From Pseudomonadota bacterium (GTDB taxonomy: Bacteria; Pseudomonadota; Gammaproteobacteria; QQUJ01), in assembly GCA_008501635.1 (NCBI GenBank), contig QQUJ01000010.1:434001-498000 (forward strand): 64,000 nt of DNA. Direction: 5' to 3'. Positions 44,818 to 54,702 of the stretch are shown one piece after another. A program made the position numbers and the translations under genes. Every line of letters begins with the position of its first letter. Positions within the stretch are counted from its first letter, which is position 1. Under the pieces are notes generated by a model. It saw only the letters and a list, made by a program, of their open reading frames with translations, made no database searches and was not told the DNA's origin.

Positions 44818-44844
44818 AACCGATCTTCTCGGTTTGGATGCAAG

Positions 44845-44871
44845 CGGGCGCCTTCGGGCGCCCGTTTTTTT
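44845..44871 (+). terminator. Intrinsic terminator after porin gene
   Basis: Stem CGGGCGCC / GGCGCCCG with a TTCG tetraloop followed by seven T residues. Confidence 0.95.
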
Positions 44872-45029
44872 GTGGTGATAAGGGGGTGCCTCGGTCCGGG
44901 CACTTGCGGGGGTATTGATCGAAATCGGCTTCTCGGGTAACTTTCGGACTGGCGCTGGATCTGCGTCAAAGGAGCCGGCCATCGCGGTGGCCGGAAAAGG
45001 AAATGGAAACCCTTTAGGGAGGATTCGCC

Positions 45030-45299
45030 ATGCGGCGATTGTTGCGTTGTTTCATCTTTACCCTTTCTCTGTTCGCTGTCGTGCCGGCGTTTGCCGAGCC
45101 GGTCGATATCAATACCGCTGATGTCGCGGTTCTCGCTCAAGCCATCAAGGGCGTGGGCGAGAAGAAAGCGGCCGCCATCGTTGCCTTTCGTAACCAGCAT
45201 GGACCGTTCAAAAGTGTGGACGATCTTACGCAAGTGCCCGGTATCGGACGCGCAACGGTTGAGGCGAACCGTGCGGAGTTGACCGTTGGGTCACAATAA
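45030..45299 (+). CDS. ComEA-like helix-hairpin-helix DNA-binding protein
   Basis: 89 residues: signal peptide (ending VPAFAEPVD) and a ComEA-type HhH pair (DINTADVAVLAQAIKGVGEK, KAAAIVAFRNQHGPF, then LTQVPGIGRATVEANRAEL). It is secreted and should bind double-stranded DNA in the periplasm, as in competence systems. No other competence genes are nearby. It has its own terminator. Confidence 0.9.
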   Translation: MRRLLRCFIFTLSLFAVVPAFAEPVDINTADVAVLAQAIKGVGEKKAAAIVAFRNQHGPFKSVDDLTQVPGIGRATVEANRAELTVGSQ

Positions 45300-45320
45300 T
45301 CCGCTGGATTGCCAAACAAC

Positions 45321-45348
45321 AGGGGCGCTACGGCGCCCCTTCTATTTT
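45321..45348 (+). terminator. Intrinsic terminator after comEA-like gene
   Basis: AGGGGCGC (45321-45328) and GCGCCCCT (45333-45340) form an 8-bp stem with loop TACG; TTCTATTTTT follows. Confidence 0.8.
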
Positions 45349-45384
45349 TGAACCAGGGATCTGCGATCCCCTACGGCCGATATA

Positions 45385-45810
45385 GTGGAAGCTTCGAGTT
45401 TGTTGTGGGTTTTGTTCGTCAACGCCTTTCTCTCTTCCACCTTGCTTCCAGGTGGTTCGGAGATTGCGCTGGGTGCGTTGATACTGGAAGGTCGCCACTC
45501 GCCACTCAGTCTGATCGCCACTGCAACCGCGGGTAATGCAATGGGGGGTATGACCACCTATCTGCTCGGCTATCTGCTGGCGTCGGGTTACTCGTCCGAG
45601 CGCATTGCAAAGCCGCGTCACCAAAGGGTTCTGCGTTGGTTGCAACGGTGGGGTAGCCCTGCGTTATTGCTCTCCTGGCTGCCGGTGGTCGGCGATCCGC
45701 TGTGCTTTGTCGCCGGATGGCTGCGAATCCCGGCAGGGATTTCAGCGCTTTTCATTGTGTTGGGTAAATTGGCGCGCTACCTGGTCGTGGCGATCCTCGT
45801 GCAGGCCTGA
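45385..45810 (+). CDS. YqaA-like (DedA/SNARE-associated) membrane protein
   Basis: 141 residues from a GTG at 45385. The pattern LSSTLLPGGSEIALGALILE and LLSWLPVVGDPLCFVAGWLR is typical of YqaA, a short DedA relative with about four helices or re-entrant loops. DedA proteins are linked to lipid or ion transport; YqaA function is unknown. Confidence 0.85.
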   Translation: MEASSLLWVLFVNAFLSSTLLPGGSEIALGALILEGRHSPLSLIATATAGNAMGGMTTYLLGYLLASGYSSERIAKPRHQRVLRWLQRWGSPALLLSWLPVVGDPLCFVAGWLRIPAGISALFIVLGKLARYLVVAILVQA

Positions 45811-45864
45811 CTCCCTTTCTGTTGCCGTGCAAATAAGAGTACGAAAATTGGTTAGAATGCGTCG

Positions 45865-48800
45865 ATGAAACAGAGTACGCCCACCGCTCGCATTCGCGAA
45901 ATTCCCTACAACTACACCTCGTTCTCCGACCGAGAGATCGTGCTGCGTTATCTGGGTGCGGAAATCTGGGACGTGATCGAGCAGTTGCGCACCGAGCGGC
46001 GCACCGGTCGCTCGGCGCGCATGCTGTTCGAGGTATTGGGGGATATGTGGGCGGTGGAGCGAAATCCCTTCCTGCAGGACGATTTGCTGGAGAATGCCAA
46101 TCGTCGCGCTTCGTTGATCCATGCCCTGCATCATCGTCTCGATCAGATGCTCGCCCGTGCCAACCAGAACGCGAGAGCGTTGGATCTCATCGAGTCGGCG
46201 CGTCATGCGATCGCCAGATTTGAGATGTGGTTTTCCACCCAGCTCAGTTTGCGGCGCAAAGCGTTGAAGCGATTGGCCAGAACCACGCGCAAGGACAACA
46301 TTCGCTTCGATGGATTCGCCCGGGTGTCGCATGTCACCGATGCCACCGACTGGCGCGTGGAGCTACCGTTTGTGGTGATCAATCCCGATGCTGAAGCCGA
46401 ATTGGGCGCCATTGTCGCCGCCTGCATCGAACTCGGGCTGACCATTATCCCGCGTGGCGGCGGCACCGGGTACACTGGCGGTGCTGTACCGCTGTACGCC
46501 AATACCGCGGTGATCAATCTCGAGAAGCTGGATGGGATTGGTTCCATCGAAGAGCGTCGACTACCGGGGCTGGATCAGGAAGTGGCGACCGTTCGCGTTG
46601 AGGCCGGTGTAGTAACGCGGCGCGTAACCGAGCTGGCCGAGACGCATGCGCTGATCTTTGCGGTAGATCCTACTTCCCAGGATGCTTCCACTATCGGTGG
46701 CAATATCGCCATGAACGCCGGCGGCAAGAAGGCGGTGCGCTGGGGCACGACGTTGGACAACCTCGCCTCGTGGCGCATGGTGATGCCTGATGCACGCTGG
46801 CTCGAGGTGGAACGGGTGGGCCACAATCTCGGCAAAATCCACGAGCAGGCGACCGTCAGGTTCCGACTCAAACGCTTCGAAGCGGATGGCACGACACCGA
46901 TCGCTGAGCCGGAGGAGATCGCGTTGCCCGGTAGCACCTTCCGCAAGCCGGGTCTGGGCAAGGATGTCACCGACAAGTTTCTCGGCGGTTTGCCCGGGGT
47001 GCAGAAAGAGGGCTGCGACGGCCTCATCACTTCGGCGGTTTTTGTGCTGCATCGGGCGCCACTGCACATACGTACCGTTTGCCTCGAATTCTTTGGTTCC
47101 GATCTGCGTGATGCGGTACCTGCCATTGTCGAAACCAAGGCCTATCTGGATGCGGCTGCCGGAATCGAGCTCATCGGGCTGGAACACCTCGATGAGCGTT
47201 ACGTGCGCGCCGTGAAATACACCACCAAGGCACCGCGTGGTGAACTGCCCAAAATGGTTTTGATCGGCGATATAGGCGGTGATAGCGAAGATGCCGTGGC
47301 AGCAGCGGCGGCAGAGATGGTCCGCAAGGCAAACATCCGGGGCGCCGAGGGCTTTGTGGCGGTCAGTCCGGAAGCACGTAAACGTTTCTGGGCCGATCGC
47401 GCCCGTACCGCCGCCATCGCCCGTCACACCAATGCGTTCAAGATCAACGAGGATGTGGTCATTCCGCTCGAGCGGTTGGCGGAGTACAGCGAAGGCATCG
47501 AACGCATCAATATCGAGTGCTCGACTGCCAACAAGTTGCGTATGGTCGATGCCGTGCTGGATTACCTGGAGCAGGAGCTGCCGACGCAGCTACGCCAGTT
47601 GCTCGCCTATGCCGATGAGACCGAAGAGGACGGCATTCTCGAAGCCAAGCGTACCGCGGCACGCGATCATCTCACCGCGGTGCGTGAACGGTGGAACGGT
47701 TACCTGCGGCATTTCGATGATGGTGTGGCCGCTTACTCCGGGCTGTTGACCGATGAGGCGCGAGCTCGCGTTCGTGAAGGCGACACCTTTGCGCAGCTGA
47801 TGCTGCGGCGGGATCTGCGCATCTCCTACCGGTATGAGGTTGAGTGTCCGTTGAAGCAGATCTTTGGTGGCCAGGATCTGGAGACGATACGACAGCGGCT
47901 CGATGCCATCCACAGCGAGATCCGCTCAAGTCGCCTGTTCGTTGCCACTCACATGCACGCCGGCGATGGCAATGTGCACACCAATATCCCGGTCTTTTCC
48001 AACGACTACCGCATGTTGCACGAGGCGGAGCAGATCGTCGATCGCATTATGCAATTGGCGGTGAATCTCGGTGGCGTGATCTCCGGTGAACACGGTATCG
48101 GCATCACCAAGTTCCATTACCTGGAAGAGGGAAAGGTGCGGGCCTTTGCTGATTACAAACACCGCGTGGATCCCGAGGGGAGATTCAACAAAGGCAAGCT
48201 GCTCGAGGATGTGACCATCGACCGCGCCTATACGCCTTCGTTGCGTCTGGTGCAGCAGGAGGCGCTGATACTCGAGGCAAGCGAACTGGGCGCGCTCAAC
48301 GACGATATCAAGAACTGCCTGCGCTGCGGCAAGTGCAAGCCGGTCTGCTCGACTCACGTACCGCGCGCCAACCTGCTCTACTCGCCGCGCAACAAGATTC
48401 TCGCCGCCGGCATCATCATCGAAGCCTTCCTTTACGAGGAGCAGACCCGGCGCGGTATCTCGATACGCCATTTCGACGAAATGAACGATGTCGCCGACCA
48501 CTGCACGATCTGCCATCGCTGCGTGACCCCCTGTCCGGTCGACATCGATTTTGGTGATGTGACGATCCGCATGCGCGAGATCCTGCGCGCCCACGGGCGC
48601 AAGTGGAACAACTTCGGAACCAAACTCTCCATGGCGTTTCTCAATATCACCGATCCCCGTGCGGTGAGGGCGATGCGCAAGGGGGTGATCCAGTGGGGCT
48701 ACGCGGTCCAGCGCAAAGCTACCGGTTTGTTGCGTGTTTTTCCGCTCTACGGAAAGCGCCAGCAGCCACGGGCCACGACCGGGAAGATGGCGCTGAAAGA

Positions 48801-49725
48801 GCAGGTGATTCATCTGGTCAAAAAACCGCTGCCCGACAGACTTCCGGCCAAACCGATGCGCAGCATGCTGGGAATCGAGGACGCAAAGGCGGTGCCCATC
48901 CTGCGCGATCCCAAAAGGGCGGGCGAGGGTGCAGAGGCGGTCTTCTATTTTCCCGGTTGTGGCTCAGAGCGGCTCTTTAGCGAGATCGGATTGGCGACAC
49001 TGGCGATGCTCTATGCGCAGGGTGTGCAGACGGTCGTACCGCCGGGTTATCTGTGTTGCGGGTATCCGCAAACGGCGGGTGGTGATACCGAGAAGGGGCG
49101 CCAGATCAGCATCGATAACCGCGTGCTGTTTCACCGCGTGGCGAACACGCTCAACTACCTCGATATCAAAACCGTCATCGTCTCCTGCGGGACGTGTATG
49201 GACCAGTTGCTGAAGTACGAATTCGAACGCATCTTCCCTGGTTGCCGATTGCTCGATATCCACGAGTACCTGATGGAGAAAGGCGTGAAGTTGGAGGTCG
49301 TGGAGGGAGTGCAGTACCTCTATCACGATCCCTGTCATACGCCGATGAAGACCCACAATCCACTACGCGTGGCGAGCAATCTGATGGGTCAGGAAGTGGC
49401 GTTGTCGGACCGCTGTTGCGGCGAGGCGGGCACGCTGGCCGTTTCGCGCCCTGACATCGCCACGCAGGTCCGTTTTCGCAAGCAGGAGGAGTTGCACCAG
49501 GGAATCACCCGACTGAGCGGAGCGCCGCGCGCAGAAGCAGGGAACGTCAAGATGCTGACATCCTGCCCTGCCTGCCAGCAGGGATTGATGCGCTATCGCG
49601 ACGAGACGAACATGAAGACGGACTACATCGTTGTCGAGATGGCCCATCGGATACTGGGTGAGGGTTGGCAGAAGGCCTTCGTTGCCGCCACCCGCAATGG
49701 CGGCATCGAGCGCGTGCTGTTGTAG
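45865..49725 (+). CDS. Giant FAD/FMN-linked oxidoreductase with Fe-S and CCG domains (DUF3683-type)
   Basis: 1286 residues in one chain. An N-terminal DUF3683-like region (about 1-170) is followed by a FAD-binding type 4 domain ([38 protein letters not shown]) and a FAD-oxidase C-terminal domain ([23 protein letters not shown]). Two Fe-S cysteine motifs come next ([11 protein letters not shown] near 817; [12 protein letters not shown] near 880). Two CCG domains end the protein ([10 protein letters not shown] near 1063; CCGEAGTLA near 1186), as in GlcF/HdrB-type subunits. It resembles D-lactate/glycolate dehydrogenase and its Fe-S partner fused together. It probably oxidises a 2-hydroxy acid and passes electrons to the membrane; substrate unknown. 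Confidence 0.9.
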   Translation: MKQSTPTARIREIPYNYTSFSDREIVLRYLGAEIWDVIEQLRTERRTGRSARMLFEVLGDMWAVERNPFLQDDLLENANRRASLIHALHHRLDQMLARANQNARALDLIESARHAIARFEMWFSTQLSLRRKALKRLARTTRKDNIRFDGFARVSHVTDATDWRVELPFVVINPDAEAELGAIVAACIELGLTIIPRGGGTGYTGGAVPLYANTAVINLEKLDGIGSIEERRLPGLDQEVATVRVEAGVVTRRVTELAETHALIFAVDPTSQDASTIGGNIAMNAGGKKAVRWGTTLDNLASWRMVMPDARWLEVERVGHNLGKIHEQATVRFRLKRFEADGTTPIAEPEEIALPGSTFRKPGLGKDVTDKFLGGLPGVQKEGCDGLITSAVFVLHRAPLHIRTVCLEFFGSDLRDAVPAIVETKAYLDAAAGIELIGLEHLDERYVRAVKYTTKAPRGELPKMVLIGDIGGDSEDAVAAAAAEMVRKANIRGAEGFVAVSPEARKRFWADRARTAAIARHTNAFKINEDVVIPLERLAEYSEGIERINIECSTANKLRMVDAVLDYLEQELPTQLRQLLAYADETEEDGILEAKRTAARDHLTAVRERWNGYLRHFDDGVAAYSGLLTDEARARVREGDTFAQLMLRRDLRISYRYEVECPLKQIFGGQDLETIRQRLDAIHSEIRSSRLFVATHMHAGDGNVHTNIPVFSNDYRMLHEAEQIVDRIMQLAVNLGGVISGEHGIGITKFHYLEEGKVRAFADYKHRVDPEGRFNKGKLLEDVTIDRAYTPSLRLVQQEALILEASELGALNDDIKNCLRCGKCKPVCSTHVPRANLLYSPRNKILAAGIIIEAFLYEEQTRRGISIRHFDEMNDVADHCTICHRCVTPCPVDIDFGDVTIRMREILRAHGRKWNNFGTKLSMAFLNITDPRAVRAMRKGVIQWGYAVQRKATGLLRVFPLYGKRQQPRATTGKMALKEQVIHLVKKPLPDRLPAKPMRSMLGIEDAKAVPILRDPKRAGEGAEAVFYFPGCGSERLFSEIGLATLAMLYAQGVQTVVPPGYLCCGYPQTAGGDTEKGRQISIDNRVLFHRVANTLNYLDIKTVIVSCGTCMDQLLKYEFERIFPGCRLLDIHEYLMEKGVKLEVVEGVQYLYHDPCHTPMKTHNPLRVASNLMGQEVALSDRCCGEAGTLAVSRPDIATQVRFRKQEELHQGITRLSGAPRAEAGNVKMLTSCPACQQGLMRYRDETNMKTDYIVVEMAHRILGEGWQKAFVAATRNGGIERVLL

Positions 49726-49743
49726 TTGGTCAGGTGTTCGAAA

Positions 49744-50403
49744 TCAGGGCCGTATGGTGCGCACACCGTCCGCCGTACCCAAGAGCAGTACGTCCGCCGG
49801 ACGCAGGGCAAACAGACCGTTGGTTACCACGCCGGCGATGTTATTGATCTCGGCTTCCAGTTTGGCGGGTTCCATGATCTCGAGGTTGTGAACATCGAGT
49901 ATCAGGTTGCCGTTGTCCGTCACCACGTTCTCGCGCCACACCGGATCGCCCCCCAACCTTCGTAACTGTCGCGCCACGTAGCTGCGTGCCATGGGTATCA
50001 CCTCCACGGGCAGCGGAAATTTCCCCAGCACATCGACCAGCTTCGAGCTGTCGGCGATGCAGACAAACGTCCGACTTGCCGCGGCAACGATCTTTTCGCG
50101 TGTCAATGCTCCGCCACCGCCCTTGATGAGATGCAGGTGGCGATTGGATTCGTCAGCCCCGTCTACGTAGACGGCAAGTTCGGTGACACTGTTGAGTTCG
50201 ACCACAGGGATGCCATGGGATTTGAGGCGTGCCGTACTCGCTTCGGAGCTCGAAACCGCTCCTTCGATACGGCCCTTGATTTCTGCCAGTGCATCGATGA
50301 AGTGATTGACGGTGGAACCGGTTCCAACACCGATGACCTCACCGCTGGTGACGTAGTCCAGAGCGGTACGGGCGGCAAGGCGTTTCATCTCATCTGGATT
50401 CAT
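49744..50403 (-). CDS. rpiA: Ribose-5-phosphate isomerase A
   Basis: 219 residues (identical length to E. coli RpiA) from the ATG at 50403, preceded by GGAGA; an upstream ATG at 50418 is less well placed. Motifs: [43 protein letters not shown] and [15 protein letters not shown]. It interconverts ribose-5-P and ribulose-5-P. Confidence 0.97.
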   Translation of the reverse strand: MNPDEMKRLAARTALDYVTSGEVIGVGTGSTVNHFIDALAEIKGRIEGAVSSSEASTARLKSHGIPVVELNSVTELAVYVDGADESNRHLHLIKGGGGALTREKIVAAASRTFVCIADSSKLVDVLGKFPLPVEVIPMARSYVARQLRRLGGDPVWRENVVTDNGNLILDVHNLEIMEPAKLEAEINNIAGVVTNGLFALRPADVLLLGTADGVRTIRP

Positions 50404-50431
50404 GAACAGTCTCCGCATGTGAAGCTAGAAG

Positions 50432-50571
50432 CTATCTCAAAATCCCCCGCGAGCTGTGCCGTGCGCTGGCGGTGTTCTCGACTTGCCAATAGCGTTGCTA
50501 TTGGCTGTGCCTTCGGGCCTACCCAGCGCACCTCTGGGGCTCAACACAGCACGCGGGGGATTTTGAGATAG
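50432..50571. mobile_element. MITE-like long hairpin between rpiA and EVE gene
   Basis: The outermost 20 bp (50432-50451 and 50552-50571) are perfect inverted copies beginning CTATCTCAAAATCCCCCGCG. Inner pairs are GTGCGCTGG / CCAGCGCAC and GCCAATAGC / GCTATTGGC, so nearly the whole 140 bp folds on itself. A similar end (GATTCTGAGATAGGTTC) occurs near 28456. There is no coding frame. Confidence 0.7.
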
Positions 50572-50649
50572 GTTCCAGGCATCTTAACGGCAGCCGGCGT
50601 GTCGGCACAATCGCGGCTCCTTATCTCCGCATAAGAAGCGCGTAAGGAT

Positions 50650-51108
50650 TTATTCCCGGGTGAGAATAAAACGCCACTGGGCGGCGCTGACCGGCATGAT
50701 CGAAAGACGGTTGCCGCGGCGTACCAGCGGAAACCCCTCCAGTTCCGGGCATGCTTTGAGTTCCTGCAACGTTATGGGGTGCTTTAACCGGCGTACCAGT
50801 TTCACATCGACCAGAAACCAGCGTGGGTTCTCCGGTGTGGCCTTCGGGTCATAGTACCTGGAGTGAGGGTCGAGAGCGCTCGCATCGGGGTAGGCTGCAC
50901 GCACAATCCTGACGATGCCGACGATGGCCGGTATCTCACAGCTGGAATGATAGAAAAAAGCCTGATCACCGACCTTCATCGCATCGCGCATGAAATTGCG
51001 CGCCTGGTAGTTCCGTATCCCGTCCCATGGTTCGGTCTGGTCGGGACACTTTGCAAGATCGTCGATGCTGAAAGTGCCGGGTTCGGATTTCATCAGCCAG
51101 TAGTTCAT
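50650..51108 (-). CDS. EVE domain protein
   Basis: 152 residues. Signature MNYWLMKSEPGTFSIDDL, WDGIRNYQARNFMRDAMKVG and FFYHSSCEIPAIVGIVRI. EVE domains belong to the PUA-like fold and bind modified bases or RNA. In Proteobacteria this stand-alone form is usually found near zapA/fau, as here. Cytoplasmic. Confidence 0.94.
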   Translation of the reverse strand: MNYWLMKSEPGTFSIDDLAKCPDQTEPWDGIRNYQARNFMRDAMKVGDQAFFYHSSCEIPAIVGIVRIVRAAYPDASALDPHSRYYDPKATPENPRWFLVDVKLVRRLKHPITLQELKACPELEGFPLVRRGNRLSIMPVSAAQWRFILTRE

Positions 51109-51118
51109 GTCCGGATCC

Positions 51119-51748
51119 TCAACGAACGAGCAGCGTCCGGGTTTCCGTGATGACGCCGTTCAGCGGAATATCCCACGGGCGCACCGGCAGGGTGTCGACG
51201 CGCTGGCATTCAAAGGCGATGCCCAACAGACGTGGACGATGCCAATGGGTGCGTCGCCGCCGGAAGGCCAGCGTGCGGTCGTAGTAACCACCACCCATGC
51301 CCAGACGATTGGCATCGTCATCGAAGGCGACCAGGGGCACGAGGATGAGGTCCAGGTGCCAGGCGGCAACATACTCCCGCGCCGCCAGGGCGGGCTCCGG
51401 GATGCCGTAGCGGTTGTCGATGAGGCGATCACCGCAGTCGTAGGGTGCAAACCACAAGCGCCGCGGGCGCAGGGTATCCAACACCGGGAGAAAACACTGT
51501 TTTCCCCAACCGTTGAGCTGGCGAATCAAAGGCGTGAGATTCGCCTCGCCATCGTTGGGCAGGTAACAGGCAATGCGCGTCGCGCAGCGGAACAGACGCG
51601 AACGCTTGAGATTGCCGATAATCGCTCGTGATCGATGGCGGCGGTCTGTATCCGATAGTAGGCGGCGACGTGCGCGCATGTCACGGCGCAGCTCACGCAG
51701 CGCCTGATCGTCCAGTGGGGATTGATATTCGCTGTCGGCGTCGATCAC
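51119..51748 (-). CDS. 5-formyltetrahydrofolate cyclo-ligase
   Basis: 209 residues from a GTG at 51748; the frame continues upstream but runs into the 6S RNA gene, so a longer start is unlikely. Motifs: RRDMRARRRLLSDTDRRHRS (ATP/folate basic region), ACYLPNDGEANLTPL, LILVPLVAFDDDANRLGMGG and GYYDRTLA. It recycles 5-formyl-THF. The order zapA-6S RNA-this gene is conserved in Gammaproteobacteria (E. coli ygfA/fau). Confidence 0.92.
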   Translation of the reverse strand: MIDADSEYQSPLDDQALRELRRDMRARRRLLSDTDRRHRSRAIIGNLKRSRLFRCATRIACYLPNDGEANLTPLIRQLNGWGKQCFLPVLDTLRPRRLWFAPYDCGDRLIDNRYGIPEPALAAREYVAAWHLDLILVPLVAFDDDANRLGMGGGYYDRTLAFRRRRTHWHRPRLLGIAFECQRVDTLPVRPWDIPLNGVITETRTLLVR

Positions 51749-51770
51749 AGGCAATTGGTGCGAGATAGGC

Positions 51771-51960
51771 GACACCCCCCGCCTGTGCCGTAACGGGCTA
51801 CCGCCCTCGAACCAACGGTTCAAGTGGGAGCGCTCGGGACTGCTTCAGGCTTTCCACCGTAGTGGACATGCACACCAGCGTCGCCATATCGCGCACCCAG
51901 GCGACAAATTTAAGGCTCAAAGGGATTTCCGAGCCCGTTTCGAACACCGCAGGGGATGTC
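51771..51960 (-). ncRNA. ssrS: 6S RNA
   Basis: About 190 nt on the reverse strand between zapA and the formyl-THF ligase gene, the conserved ssrS position. The RNA ends pair (GACATCCCC near 51960 with GGGGGGTGTC near 51771). The conserved segments GAGCCTTAAA and CTTGAACCGTTGGTTCGAGG correspond to E. coli 6S RNA. A large open central bubble would mimic an open promoter and bind sigma-70 RNA polymerase. Ends are estimated. Confidence 0.82.
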
Positions 51961-52024
51961 GGAACCAAACAACTTAAAGGTGAATGGCCCACTGATTGTA
52001 GCGCAGTACGGCCGAAGAGGTAGC

Positions 52025-52342
52025 CTAAAGTTCGAGTTGCTTGCCGTCGTTCAGCGCCGATTCGATCTTGTGCTGGAGGGCACGGATACGGGACCGTGCC
52101 GGATGCTCGTCGGAGCTTGGCGTACCCTTGTGCAGTACCAACTCGTGGGCGATATTCAGCGCCGCCATGACACCGATGCGCTCGGCACCGATCACCTTGC
52201 CGGATTCGCGGATTTCGCGCAGGCGCTCGTTGAGCAGTGTGGCCGATGCCAGCAATGCATCACGCTCGTCGGGCGGACATGCGACCCGGTACTCCTTGTC
52301 CATGATGGTCACCGTGACAGGTACGGGTGGCTGGCTGTTCAC
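52025..52342 (-). CDS. zapA: Cell division protein ZapA
   Basis: 105 residues. VTVTIMDKEYRVACPPDERD and the C-terminal coiled coil (ERIGVMAALNIAHELVLHK) are typical. ZapA bundles FtsZ filaments. It overlaps the upstream zapB-like gene by 4 bp and is followed by 6S RNA. Confidence 0.95.
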   Translation of the reverse strand: MNSQPPVPVTVTIMDKEYRVACPPDERDALLASATLLNERLREIRESGKVIGAERIGVMAALNIAHELVLHKGTPSSDEHPARSRIRALQHKIESALNDGKQLEL

Positions 52343-52572
52343 GCGCCGTGTTCCATCGATTTCAGTTGGGCGATCATGGCTTCAATGCGATTGCGTGCCA
52401 GTTCGTTCTTCTGAATCAGGCCGGAGCGCTCGGCGGCGAGGGTCTGCTGCTGTTGGCGCAACGACCTGTTCTCGTCCTTGAGGCGCTCCGTGGTGCGGAT
52501 CAGCTCATCGAGCCAACGTTCCAGGCTGATCAGATCCACTTCCAGCATCGATTTTCCGCTACCGTTTTCCAT
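52339..52572 (-). CDS. ZapB-like coiled-coil protein (TIGR02449-type)
   Basis: 77 residues from the ATG at 52572 (an in-frame start at 52608 is also possible). Almost entirely coiled coil: SLERWLDELIRTTERLKDEN and RSLRQQQQTLAAERSGLIQK. Its 4-bp overlap with zapA and its form suggest a cell-division partner of ZapA. Confidence 0.85.
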   Translation of the reverse strand: MENGSGKSMLEVDLISLERWLDELIRTTERLKDENRSLRQQQQTLAAERSGLIQKNELARNRIEAMIAQLKSMEHGA

Positions 52573-52785
52573 GCGCGTCAATATAGAGTGCTGGGGGTAG
52601 CGGGTCAACGGCTCCTGTCACAAGAAATGCGCTTGTTGATGAGTGTGTTAGCGCCTGTTTTGGATGTTGGGCCTGCACTTTGACAACGGCGGCCTGGCGA
52701 AGGTTTGGTGACCTGATAGGCTAAAAGGGTAGAATGCCGCGCTTGTAAAGCACCGTTCGAGGCCCTTCCCGCGCAGGGAATAGAC

Positions 52786-53349
52786 ATGTCGACACCATCA
52801 CAACTCACCATTTACCAGACCTTCGACGATCTGCTGGATCGCATCGGATCGGCGATCGGTGCCGCGGAAGCCCATGGCCTGCTGTGCGGCCTGCTGTGCG
52901 CGGCGCGCGAGGCTGTGCACGATGTGTGGTTGACCCAGCTGGTCAGTGAGGGGTCGTTGGTCGAGGAAGACGAGGGTCGACTGCGTGCCGTGGTCGATGA
53001 GACTGCCCGGCAATTGGGGGATGTCGCTTTCGGATTCGATCTGGTGCTGCCGGGGGACGATGAGACACTGGCGGAGCGTGCCACGGCCCTTGGCGAATGG
53101 TGCCACGGGTTTATTGTGGGGTCCGGGTTGGGCAAACTCGAAACCGACAGCGAGGCGGTTCAGGAGGTGCTGGAGGATCTCACCGAGATCTCGCAGATCA
53201 GCGCACAACCTGAAGATTGCGAAACGGACGAGGATGAGGATTCTTACGCCGAGCTGGTCGAGTACGTGCGGGTTGCGGTGCTGTTGGTAACCGAGCAGGC
53301 GCTGAATCCCCCACCAGCACCGCCGCGCGACACGCCGTTTCTGCATTGA
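52786..53349 (+). CDS. UPF0149 family protein YgfB
   Basis: 187 residues of the YgfB/YecA-like fold: AEAHGLLCGLLCAA, LGEWCHGFIVGSGLG and an acidic C-terminal part (ETDEDEDSYAELVEYVRVAV). Divergent from zapA and followed by pepP, as in E. coli. Function is not established. Confidence 0.93.
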   Translation: MSTPSQLTIYQTFDDLLDRIGSAIGAAEAHGLLCGLLCAAREAVHDVWLTQLVSEGSLVEEDEGRLRAVVDETARQLGDVAFGFDLVLPGDDETLAERATALGEWCHGFIVGSGLGKLETDSEAVQEVLEDLTEISQISAQPEDCETDEDEDSYAELVEYVRVAVLLVTEQALNPPPAPPRDTPFLH

Positions 53350-53364
53350 GGGTTACGATTCGCA

Positions 53365-54672
53365 ATGAGCACCAATGAATTCGCACGCCGCCGCCGGCAA
53401 CTGATGCGCATGATGGACAGCGACGCCATGGCGATTCTGCCCGCCGCACCGGTTCGGTCACGTAACCGTGATGTCGATTATCCGTACCGCCCCGACAGTG
53501 ATTTTTTCTACCTGACCGGGTTTGCCGAGCCCGATGCGGTAGCGGTGCTGGTACCGGGCCGTGCCCATGGCGAGTACATCCTTTTCTGCCGCGAGCGCGA
53601 TCCCGAGATGGAAATCTGGCACGGCCGGCGGGCCGGCCTGGAGGGGGCCTGCGAGCACTACGGCGCCGACGATGCGTTTCCCATCGGCGATATCGACGAC
53701 ATCCTGCCCGGGTTGCTGGAGAACCGCGAACGGGTGTTCTGCACCATGGGTTGCAATGCCGCCTTCGACAAGCAGCTGATGGATTGGCTGAATCAGATTC
53801 GTGCACGCTCCCGCACCGGCGTCAATCCGCCCGGCGAGTTCGTCTCGCTCGATCACCTGCTGCACGATCTGCGGCTCTTCAAGAGCCGGGCTGAGATAGG
53901 TCACATTCGCAAGGCGGTCAAAGCGACTGTGGCGGCGCATAAACAGGCGATGCGGATCTGCCGCCCCGGGCTGATGGAATATCAACTGGAGGCGGAATTG
54001 CTGCACCAGTTTGCGATTCACGGTGCGCGCACGCCGGCCTACCCGCCCATCGTCGGCGGCGGGGCCAATGGCTGCATACTTCACTACACCGAGAATAGCG
54101 ACGCACTGCGCGACGGTGATCTGGTCTTGATCGATGCCGGGGGCGAATACGAATGCTACGCGGCGGACGTTACCCGCACCTTCCCGGTCAATGGACGCTA
54201 CTCGCCGGCGCAAAAAGCACTCTACGATCTCGTGCTGGAGGCGCAGCTTGCCGCCATCGACAAGATGCAACCCGGCAATCACTGGAACGATCCCCACGAA
54301 GCAGCGGTGCGGGTGCTGACCAGGGGATTGGTGAAGCTGGGGCTGCTCAAGGGCAGTGTGCCTCGCCTTATCAAGGATGAGGCTTACAAACGATTCTATA
54401 TGCACCGCACCGGACACTGGCTGGGCATGGACGTTCACGATGTGGGCGATTACAAGGTCGATGGTAAATGGCGCACGCTGGAGCCCGGTATGGTGATGAC
54501 GGTCGAGCCGGGGCTCTACATACCGGCGGGCTCGAAGGGCATCGCCCGCAAATGGTGGGATATCGGTATTCGCATTGAAGACGATGTGTTGATCACCAAA
54601 CAGGGCAACGAGGTGTTGTCGCGTGACCTGCCGAAAACCACGGAAGCGATCGAAGCCTTGATGGCAGCCTGA
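53365..54672 (+). CDS. pepP: Xaa-Pro aminopeptidase
   Basis: 435 residues, the usual PepP length. N-terminal domain: RRRQLMRMMDSDAMAILPAA, RPDSDFFYLTGF. The C-terminal pita-bread metallopeptidase has GDLVLIDAGGEYECYAADVT (Asp ligands), HRTGHWLGMDVHDVG (His) and VEPGLY...GIRIEDD (Glu ligands) for two Mn ions. It removes N-terminal residues before proline. In E. coli ubiH follows; here an antiporter gene does. Confidence 0.96.
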   Translation: MSTNEFARRRRQLMRMMDSDAMAILPAAPVRSRNRDVDYPYRPDSDFFYLTGFAEPDAVAVLVPGRAHGEYILFCRERDPEMEIWHGRRAGLEGACEHYGADDAFPIGDIDDILPGLLENRERVFCTMGCNAAFDKQLMDWLNQIRARSRTGVNPPGEFVSLDHLLHDLRLFKSRAEIGHIRKAVKATVAAHKQAMRICRPGLMEYQLEAELLHQFAIHGARTPAYPPIVGGGANGCILHYTENSDALRDGDLVLIDAGGEYECYAADVTRTFPVNGRYSPAQKALYDLVLEAQLAAIDKMQPGNHWNDPHEAAVRVLTRGLVKLGLLKGSVPRLIKDEAYKRFYMHRTGHWLGMDVHDVGDYKVDGKWRTLEPGMVMTVEPGLYIPAGSKGIARKWWDIGIRIEDDVLITKQGNEVLSRDLPKTTEAIEALMAA

Positions 54673-54702
54673 GCGGGGCGTTCTGGCAGGGGGGGAGGGG
54701 GC

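Noticed and set aside
44956-44969. FNR-like site TGGATCTGCGTCAA before the comEA-like gene
   Set aside because: Only 8 of 10 defined bases match and comEA has no link to anaerobic respiration; it falls within chance expectation.
49631-49891. Short plus-strand open frames over the rpiA 3' end and the oxidoreductase 3' end
   Set aside because: They overlap two clear genes, have no RBS and no recognisable protein pattern.
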